Assembly (NCBI GenBank): GCA_045657205.1
Contig: JAZOSS010000068.1
Span: forward strand, 1-37,093
DNA: 37,093 bases
Source: RGIG7213 sp045657205
Lineage (GTDB): Bacteria; Bacillota; Clostridia; Oscillospirales; CAG-272
Direction of reading: 5' to 3'
The translations under genes were made by a program, and so were the position numbers. Shown here one piece after another: positions 31,519 to 37,093 of this stretch; position 1 is the first letter of the stretch, and each line of letters opens with the position of its first letter. The notes under the pieces were generated by a model. It searched no databases, had not been told where the DNA came from, and worked only from the letters and a program-made list of their open reading frames with translations.

Positions 31519-33033
31519 TCAGCCGAAAAGACTTGTAACTATGCCGAGGTTATTATCGACGTTTCTGTCGGTATAATTTAATATAATGTAATCGGGCTTA
31601 CATTCAGCGAGAACGTTGTAATCTATCGGTGCGCTGTTATTTGCTCCGTGTATACGCAAGTGGCTGAAGCCCATACCCGCAAAGGGAAGGAAGAATGCAC
31701 CGTATGAATCGCTTAACGCGTATGCCGTGGGAAGAGCGGAATTATTAATATAAGAATTTATCGGATACAGTCCCCAGTTTATTCCCGAGATCCTGTAGCC
31801 TATCTGGTCACGCTTTATCGGATATATGTCACCTGTGTCTTCAAATTTTGCGTGCAGAAACGGTGCTTCCTCACGCATATTGGACACTTTGAGCATACTT
31901 GCAAGATCACCTGCCTGACAGTCAACCATTCTTACATCAAAATCCGAAAGAGGATGGGCTTTTGCGCCGGGAAAGTCACGGTTTATGTATTTCATCATTT
32001 CAGCATAAGCGTAGTATGCACCAAGCTCACTCCAGTGAGTATCCGTTCTGTAAAATATTCTTTCATCCTTGTGCTGATCAAAAAGTGCAAGAAGATCGGG
32101 AACGATGATATCTTCGTTTTTGCCTTTTCCGTTCATATATTCAACAAACTGCGATGCGGCAGTTGAATGGCGTTTTCCGCCGGAAGCGTTAATCAGGTAG
32201 TCGTATTGTTCGTCGTAATAAACGGATATAGGATTGGGAGCAAAAAGATATATAAGTTTAGTATCTTTACCCGTTGCCGCTTGAATTTTGTCAACTATTT
32301 TGTCAAGTCTGTTGGCTGTGGCTTCGAGCGTTTTGTCGGATACTTTTGAAGAGCCTATCAAAAATCCCTCCGTACCTCGCAAGAAAAGACGTGAATTTCT
32401 TCCTGAAAAAGCACCTGTGTTGGGGATCGTTGTAAATGTTACGTTTACACTTACTCTGTCGCTTGACTTCTTGCCGTCAGCAGTTGCGAAAAGAGATACG
32501 GTGTCCGTGCCGGAGCCGTTTACTTCAACGTAAAAATACGATCCGCAGGCATAGTCGGAGAATTCAAGAGTTTTCTCACCTTTGTACGTTATTTTGGCAC
32601 CGTCTTCTGTCTTTCCGTAAATGATAACTCTGTCGCTTGCTTGCGATACAGTACCCAATATTATAGGTGTTGATGTTTTTTCGGCGTTTGGATTTTCTGC
32701 TGTGACAGACGGTGTTGTTACGGAGTCTGTCGTGCTATCTGCTGAAGCATCCGTTTCGTTATCTGTTGTTATACCGGAGGAAACGTCGTTGTCTTCGGTG
32801 GGTGCTTTTGTGGTTATGCCGTTTGATGAGTCACCGCTTATGTCGATCAACGCATCGCTGCTTTCGCTGCCGGGCAACGTATCTTCAAACGGGGCGGTAG
32901 CCTCTGCTTCCGTGTCGGTAGAATAAGAAGTTTCCTCGGATTGTTCGGAGCATGCCGTAAGCAGGATAAAAAGAACACAAAGCGAAAGGGAAATCGTACG
33001 TTTGAGTATAGATGAAATTCCTTTGTTTTTCAT
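31519..33033 (-). CDS. AlgX/AlgJ-like SGNH-fold lipoprotein (putative O-acyltransferase), copy 2
   Basis: A 504-residue paralog of the 25654-26976 protein. A signal sequence ends L-L-T-A-C28-S-E (good lipobox), followed by a long Thr/Ser/Asp/Glu linker (about 30-118), an Ig-like beta-sandwich (about 120-200) and the SGNH-type domain. Catalytic positions are D331-T-H333-W in Y-R-T-D-T-H-W-S-E-L-G-A-Y and S-D442-S443-Y-G. Both copies share A-H-P-L-S-D-F/Y-D after the DTHW block. ggag lies six bases before ATG 33033. A perfect inverted repeat (33064-33082) precedes the gene. No MBOAT acyl transporter is nearby, so the acyl donor route is unknown. Confidence 0.86.
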   Translation of the reverse strand: MKNKGISSILKRTISLSLCVLFILLTACSEQSEETSYSTDTEAEATAPFEDTLPGSESSDALIDISGDSSNGITTKAPTEDNDVSSGITTDNETDASADSTTDSVTTPSVTAENPNAEKTSTPIILGTVSQASDRVIIYGKTEDGAKITYKGEKTLEFSDYACGSYFYVEVNGSGTDTVSLFATADGKKSSDRVSVNVTFTTIPNTGAFSGRNSRLFLRGTEGFLIGSSKVSDKTLEATANRLDKIVDKIQAATGKDTKLIYLFAPNPISVYYDEQYDYLINASGGKRHSTAASQFVEYMNGKGKNEDIIVPDLLALFDQHKDERIFYRTDTHWSELGAYYAYAEMMKYINRDFPGAKAHPLSDFDVRMVDCQAGDLASMLKVSNMREEAPFLHAKFEDTGDIYPIKRDQIGYRISGINWGLYPINSYINNSALPTAYALSDSYGAFFLPFAGMGFSHLRIHGANNSAPIDYNVLAECKPDYIILNYTDRNVDNNLGIVTSLFG

Positions 33034-33063
33034 AAGTTTCTCCGATTTAATATTATAATTTTC

Positions 33064-33082
33064 ATCGTTACATCATAACGAT
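33064..33082 (-). promoter_or_regulatory. 19-bp inverted repeat upstream of AlgX-like copy 2, operator candidate
   Basis: atcgtta (33064-33070), five-base centre catca, taacgat (33076-33082): perfect 7-bp arms, 31 bases upstream of the start codon in the promoter/leader region. It could bind a dimeric regulator or form an RNA hairpin; no second copy was spotted. Confidence 0.45.
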
Positions 33083-33108
33083 ATACGTTTGCCAAATGAA
33101 AGTAACGG

Positions 33109-34071
33109 TCAAAACAGTTTTTTTGCTTTGGGATGCGGGGACACCTTATTTTGATATGTGATACATACTGTGATGATACACGCAACCATCAGCGAACACG
33201 CCAGGGCAAGAAGTGTGCAGTTTTTCGTGTATGAATCCGATCCCATTGAAAATTCAGCGACAAATCCACGTATAAGAGAAAGCAAAAAAACGGTGATGAC
33301 GATAGGATAAACGTGCTTGTATTTCGTTTTCTTTATTGCTTTTACAAGCATAAATATGAATATGAATATCAGAATGAGAGCTGATATTACCTGTGATATT
33401 CTTACAAATCCCCAATATACGCTGTCGGTACGGAGACTTTCGAGAAACGTGTGAAGTCCTGCATATACCGTGAAGAATATCACAGTATTTGCACCTTTAA
33501 GTTCAAGACGTTTCCGATTGGATATCATAACGCACCAGAGGAGAAAACAGCCGAGTGCTTCAAAAAAGAATACTGAAAGACACCATCCGTCATAGACCTC
33601 CACGTAAGAAGCAAAAGGAAATTTACAAAAGACGGGGTTTGTTATGAACGTTCCGTAACAGTCATCGGTAAAGGCGCTGCCCATACGTCCGACACATATT
33701 CCGAGAGGTGCGTAAAGACAGACGGCATCGAATAAACGTAAAAGATGTTTTGTATTGTACGTGAATACACACCATAAGACCATTGCCAAAGCTGCACCGA
33801 ATATACCGCCGTAAAGACAATATCCGCCCGAGGTAAGATCAAGTATTTCATCAAACGACGAATACAGCGAACGGTTAAAGATAACGTACATTACACGCGA
33901 AAAGAACAAGCCCGAAATTACGGCAAACGGAGAAATATAAAACAATATTTCCGATGGTAATTTATTACCCTTTACGTTATGCACGGCGGGTAAAAATACA
34001 ACCGCACAGATGCCGAGTGCTACAAACAGGGCGTGAGGGGAGAATATCCCTGCATCAAGTAAGGTTTGCAA
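33109..34071 (-). CDS. Divergent prolipoprotein diacylglyceryl transferase (Lgt)-like membrane protein
   Basis: A 320-residue polytopic protein starting at TTG 34071; aaaggt lies eight bases upstream and no suitable ATG exists. The Lgt fold is indicated by G-G-Y-C-L-Y-G-G-I-F-G (family usually F-H-G-G), V-G-R-M-G-S-A-F-T-D-D-C-Y-G (family usually G-R-x-G-N-F-x-N-x-E) and L-E-S-L-R-T-D-S ... R-I-S-Q-V-I-S. The essential His and the Asn after the G-R-x-G motif, as known from E. coli Lgt, are replaced by Tyr and Ser; the Arg residues remain. Two extra C-terminal helices follow. It lies three bases after the GT2-GtrA gene. It may transfer lipid or another group in glycan assembly rather than lipidate proteins; that is inference. 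Confidence 0.82.
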   Translation of the reverse strand: MQTLLDAGIFSPHALFVALGICAVVFLPAVHNVKGNKLPSEILFYISPFAVISGLFFSRVMYVIFNRSLYSSFDEILDLTSGGYCLYGGIFGAALAMVLWCVFTYNTKHLLRLFDAVCLYAPLGICVGRMGSAFTDDCYGTFITNPVFCKFPFASYVEVYDGWCLSVFFFEALGCFLLWCVMISNRKRLELKGANTVIFFTVYAGLHTFLESLRTDSVYWGFVRISQVISALILIFIFIFMLVKAIKKTKYKHVYPIVITVFLLSLIRGFVAEFSMGSDSYTKNCTLLALACSLMVACIITVCITYQNKVSPHPKAKKLF

Positions 34072-34074
34072 AGC

Positions 34075-35127
34075 TTAATTACCTTTCTTTTTTACTTTAA
34101 ATACAAAGTCACGCTGGATTACGTAATTGACGAAATACATTATTATATCGTATACTGCCTTTATTATTACGGGAAATGCACGGGCAACGTTTCCGCTCTG
34201 TGCATACTTGTCGGCAAAAAACATAACACCGCTTCCAAGCGCCATAACGGCAACGGCAAGAACGGCATATTTTACTATTGCCGATTTCGGACAATTTCCA
34301 CCGAATACTATCTTTCTGTTGATGAAATAGTTTACAACGGCACTTATGACCCTCGCAAGGAAAAACGCAAGACCGTAAGAAAATCCGAGTGAATACGTAA
34401 AGAGACAGAAAAACAGATAATCAACAACGAAAGAGCATATGCTTCCCGAGGTGAACAGCAAAAGACGTGTTGCTATTTTGAGTGAGTCTTTTATCGGATT
34501 ATAATGACTCGTTGCATTTTCGTTTATATATATCGTCTTTATCGTTATCTCGCGGGGAGAAATACCGAGCTCTCGCAATTTCAAAAGCATATTCATTTCG
34601 TACTCGTATCTGTCGCCGGGGAGCTTTGAAAGAACTTCAAAATGCTCTCTTGAAAAAGCACGGAGTCCTGTTTGCGTATCATATATTTTAAGCCCCGTTG
34701 AAAGCTTGAACAGCCATCTTGTGAGAGAATTTCCGAATTTTGAGCGGAATGGTACGTTTTCGTCAAAGCGTCTTCCGCCGATTATCATATCGTGAGGATA
34801 TTTGCAAAGCTCATCGCTGACACGCATAATATCTTCAACAGAGTGCTGTCCGTCACAGTCTGCGGTGATTATTCCGTCAACGTCGGGCATACGCGTCATT
34901 ATATATCCTATCCCCGATTTTAATGCACTTCCTTTGCCTTTGTTTATATAATGGTGCAGCACAATGTTTGTATATTTTAAACATTCTTCAAAAACCGCAT
35001 CAAAGTCTGTGCCGCTTCCGTCGTTTATTATTACGATGCTGTCAAACTTTTTTGACAGCTTGTCCAAAAACGGAAGGAAAAGATCCTTCTCCGGTTTATA
35101 TGCCGGTATAAGTACGGCTGTTTTCAT
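34075..35127 (-). CDS. GT2 family glycosyltransferase fused to GtrA-type membrane domain
   Basis: A 350-residue protein. Residues 1-220 are a GT-A fold family 2 glycosyltransferase: I-P-A-Y-K-P, I-I-N-D-G-S-G, D-C-D-G-Q-H (metal/donor DxD type) and T-Q-T-G-L-R-A-F, close to dolichol/undecaprenyl-phosphate sugar synthases (DPM1-like). Residues about 225-345 are four helices of the GtrA family ending N-Y-V-I-Q-R-D-F-V-F. Such fusions load a sugar on undecaprenyl phosphate and help flip it. aaagga lies about eight bases before ATG 35127. It sits between the phosphodiester glycosidase gene and the Lgt-like gene on one probable transcript. Confidence 0.91.
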   Translation of the reverse strand: MKTAVLIPAYKPEKDLFLPFLDKLSKKFDSIVIINDGSGTDFDAVFEECLKYTNIVLHHYINKGKGSALKSGIGYIMTRMPDVDGIITADCDGQHSVEDIMRVSDELCKYPHDMIIGGRRFDENVPFRSKFGNSLTRWLFKLSTGLKIYDTQTGLRAFSREHFEVLSKLPGDRYEYEMNMLLKLRELGISPREITIKTIYINENATSHYNPIKDSLKIATRLLLFTSGSICSFVVDYLFFCLFTYSLGFSYGLAFFLARVISAVVNYFINRKIVFGGNCPKSAIVKYAVLAVAVMALGSGVMFFADKYAQSGNVARAFPVIIKAVYDIIMYFVNYVIQRDFVFKVKKKGN

Positions 35128-35149
35128 AGTTATGTTCCTTTTTAATAAT

Positions 35150-36271
35150 TTATTTAAAGTAGATAATATCGCTGACTTTTCGCTCTCCGCTTCCGCAGGG
35201 AGTATTTATTACTTTACCCTTATAGTATAGCGTAGTTGAACCGCCGCCGTCAAGATTATATGCGATTTTACAGCCAAGATTTACAAATTCTTGCGCTAAA
35301 GAGGAAAAAGACATTCCGCCGATGGTAGTATTGTTAGTTCTTACGGCATCGACGACGAGTATTATATAATGTAACTTATCGACCTGACCTATTGCAACTC
35401 TCGGTTCGCGTGCGCTTTTACTGAGTCCGGGGGTGTTGAATGTACTTACCGCTTCGTAATCCTTTACGAGAGTCGGACCGAAGCACCAGGACTGCAATAC
35501 ACCGTTTTCTACAAGAGTGTTTGCATTTAAGTTTTTGCATACGGCGGTGTTAAGATTACCGTCCGCATCGAGATAACAAAGGTCCCAATCACTTGAAGCC
35601 CCTCTGTAAAGCTTACCTTCGCGGATTATTATTCCGTGGTTGCGGAAGCCGCAGAAATCACCGTTTATGGCAAATACAGCACCGACCGACTCTGCAATAG
35701 CAGATGTGTAATGGCGTCCCGTTATCTGACCTGATGCAAATGCTGTGTGGAGTGCTTTTGGTGATGCCAATACTATATCACAAATAAAATAGTTGAGATC
35801 ACCTCTTTCTACCTTTGAAAGTGTAAGACAGTATTCGTTTGTGATGTGCTGATCTATAAAACGCTCATCTTCGTAAAATTCTCTGAACATTACAGAGGGT
35901 CTGTATTCGTCAGGGGCGAAAATCGAGCCGCCTTGTGTTGATGTGGCAGGACGTGATGTTGTCGAAGAATCCGACGATGCGGATGATTTATCTGTTTCGA
36001 TATCTGACAAAGTATCTTTTGACGATGGGATTCCTCCGTCGGTTATCGGTACATTCGTTGTGTTTGATGTAGTACCGAAAAGTATCTCATACATATCGGG
36101 TGACCAGGTAAAGGCGTCACCTGTATTTTGGGACGGATCTTCGATGACCGCGTTCGTTACGACTTTTGATGAAGATGAGCAAAAAGCCGCAACGATCAAG
36201 ATCGAAAGAAGGGAAGCGGAAAGCGAAACGACAAGCTTCGCTCCGTCGTGTGAGTGTTTTTTTTGTTTCAT
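35150..36271 (-). CDS. Secreted phosphodiester glycosidase (NAGPA-domain) protein
   Basis: A 373-residue protein with an N-terminal membrane anchor or signal (about 12-32), a Ser/Thr/Asp-rich linker to about 115 and a NAGPA-type domain from about 140. Domain marks are V-F-A-I-N-G-D-F, G-I-I-I-R-E-G-K-L-Y, P-R-V-A-I-G, and near the C terminus Y-N-L-D-G-G-G-S-T-T-L-Y and V-S-D-I-I-Y-F. The family cleaves sugar-phosphodiester links, in bacteria probably in wall polymers or exopolysaccharide; the exact substrate is unknown. aggaaaag precedes ATG 36271, which overlaps the MscS gene's TGA (ATGA), so the two are coupled. Confidence 0.9.
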   Translation of the reverse strand: MKQKKHSHDGAKLVVSLSASLLSILIVAAFCSSSSKVVTNAVIEDPSQNTGDAFTWSPDMYEILFGTTSNTTNVPITDGGIPSSKDTLSDIETDKSSASSDSSTTSRPATSTQGGSIFAPDEYRPSVMFREFYEDERFIDQHITNEYCLTLSKVERGDLNYFICDIVLASPKALHTAFASGQITGRHYTSAIAESVGAVFAINGDFCGFRNHGIIIREGKLYRGASSDWDLCYLDADGNLNTAVCKNLNANTLVENGVLQSWCFGPTLVKDYEAVSTFNTPGLSKSAREPRVAIGQVDKLHYIILVVDAVRTNNTTIGGMSFSSLAQEFVNLGCKIAYNLDGGGSTTLYYKGKVINTPCGSGERKVSDIIYFK

Positions 36272-37093
36272 ATCTTTTCCTGAATATTTGTTGGTATATT
36301 TTTGATATAGACGCTTCTTGAAGGATATGCAAAATCAATATTTATATCGGAAGCAAGTTTAAGTATATCAAGGTTTACCCCGTCACGTACTATGCACATT
36401 TTATCGTATTTAGGGGAAAGAACGTAAAATCTTACACCTATGTTGAGTGATGAATCAGCAAATTCGTTGAAAGTGACGAGAAACGTATCCTTTTCCACAT
36501 TTTCGGTATTATTCAAGATGTTTTCGATGCCGAGCTTGAATTTTTGTATTAAGGGAAGCGGTGTACTGTACAGTATACCTAACGTCAGATCCACTCTTCT
36601 TTTGCTTATCGTCGTCCAGTTGACTATGTGATCACTCGATATTTTTGAGTTGGGAAGAACCACGAGTGCCTGATCGCTCCGCCTTATTTTTGTTGAACGA
36701 AGCCCCATCTTCTCAACCGTTCCCGAAACAGAGCCGACCTCTATGAAGTCGCCAATCTCAAACGGACGGTCGAATATGACGGTGAGCGCGCCGAAAAAGT
36801 TTTCCGCCGTATCCTGCGCGGCAAGAGCTATTGCAACACCGCCTATGCTGAGACCTGCAAGCAGACTCGTTATATTCGATATCCACTGCTGTAAAACGGT
36901 TATTATACCGAATATAACAACAATGGTTTTTAAAATTATACCGATGTAATTCGATGCAAGCGTGTGCGGGCGTCCGTCTTCCTTATTATGCAGTTTTTGC
37001 AGTATGAATTTCAGATATCCGCAGAAACCGTAGAGAATTGAGAAAAGTGCCGTGATAATAAGGCTGACAAATGTTTTCTGGCATACGGATCGG
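36268..37093 (-). CDS. Mechanosensitive channel of the MscS family, 5' end outside window
   Basis: The frame is open from the right edge of the window (first full codon at 37092) to TGA 36268-36270, giving 274 visible codons. An ATG at 36708 is internal. Two or more membrane helices precede the pore-lining helix rich in Ala/Gly (L-S-I-G-G-V-A-I-A-L-A-A-Q-D-T). The MscS beta-domain follows with F-D-R-P-F-E-I-G-D-F-I and G-x-V-E-K-M-G-L-R-S-T-K-I-R. It releases osmolytes on hypo-osmotic shock. It is the first visible gene of the minus-strand envelope unit that continues to 33109 and overlaps the next gene by four bases. Confidence 0.93.
   Translation of the reverse strand, partial: RSVCQKTFVSLIITALFSILYGFCGYLKFILQKLHNKEDGRPHTLASNYIGIILKTIVVIFGIITVLQQWISNITSLLAGLSIGGVAIALAAQDTAENFFGALTVIFDRPFEIGDFIEVGSVSGTVEKMGLRSTKIRRSDQALVVLPNSKISSDHIVNWTTISKRRVDLTLGILYSTPLPLIQKFKLGIENILNNTENVEKDTFLVTFNEFADSSLNIGVRFYVLSPKYDKMCIVRDGVNLDILKLASDINIDFAYPSRSVYIKNIPTNIQEKI

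Overview
The window looks like chromosomal DNA from a spore-lineage, Gram-positive anaerobe of the class Clostridia, most likely an uncultured gut Oscillospirales/Ruminococcaceae-type organism. Supporting features are spmA/spmB, a sporulation sigma-G gene fragment, an AbrB/SpoVT-type regulator, RNase J, an Lgt-like protein, many Cys-anchored lipoproteins, an S-layer-homology protein and a BspA-like leucine-rich-repeat surface protein. Genes lie on both strands in short operons separated by clear intrinsic terminators. No tRNA, rRNA, CRISPR array, insertion sequence or prophage was seen, and no gene-free stretch exceeds about 250 bases. The taxonomic call is inference from gene content.

Layout. 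1-2812 (+): the 3' part of a very large BspA-like LRR protein with nearly identical 69-bp repeats, then a 39-residue peptide gene and a strong terminator. 2947-5312: a lone Gfo/Idh/MocA oxidoreductase (-) and a two-gene (+) unit of a membrane protein and a CDP-alcohol phosphatidyltransferase. 5356-8435 (-): corrinoid protein, RodA-like and MetY-like genes. 8551-12436 (+): RNase HI, a short-chain dehydrogenase, a secreted transglutaminase-like protein and a Cys-rich conserved protein. 12559-15912 (+): rimO, pgsA, argH. 15958-17154 (-): a secreted SLH protein. 17257-20761 (+): a secreted and a cytosolic cyclophilin, a TIM-barrel sugar isomerase-like protein and an orphan solute-binding lipoprotein. 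20824-23260: a divergent pair, a small lipoprotein (-) and a GH99-like protein (+).

23416-28671: AbrB-like regulator (-), spmA-spmB and a 46-residue conserved-looking protein (+), a sigma-G gene lacking its N-terminal half (-), then RNase J followed by an AlgX-like SGNH lipoprotein (-). 28846-33033: a nucleotidyltransferase fused to a degenerate phosphohexomutase-like domain (-), a small membrane protein (+) and a second AlgX-like lipoprotein (-). 33109-37093 (-): a tightly packed unit of MscS channel (5' end outside the window), phosphodiester glycosidase, GT2-GtrA glycosyltransferase and a divergent Lgt paralog.

How it fits together. Much of the window serves the cell envelope: surface adhesin-like and S-layer-type proteins, phospholipid head-group synthesis, a cell-elongation SEDS protein, and a set of polysaccharide-related genes (sugar-nucleotide synthesis, polyprenyl-linked glycosyl transfer, putative O-acylation lipoproteins, phosphodiester glycosidase). 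Best candidates for new biology are the short peptide behind the LRR gene, the truncated sigma-G gene, the duplicated C-terminal module of the LRR protein, the pseudo-mutase fusion, the paired AlgX-like lipoproteins without an MBOAT partner, and two or three small conserved-looking clostridial proteins. All assignments come from reading motifs; no database search was run.
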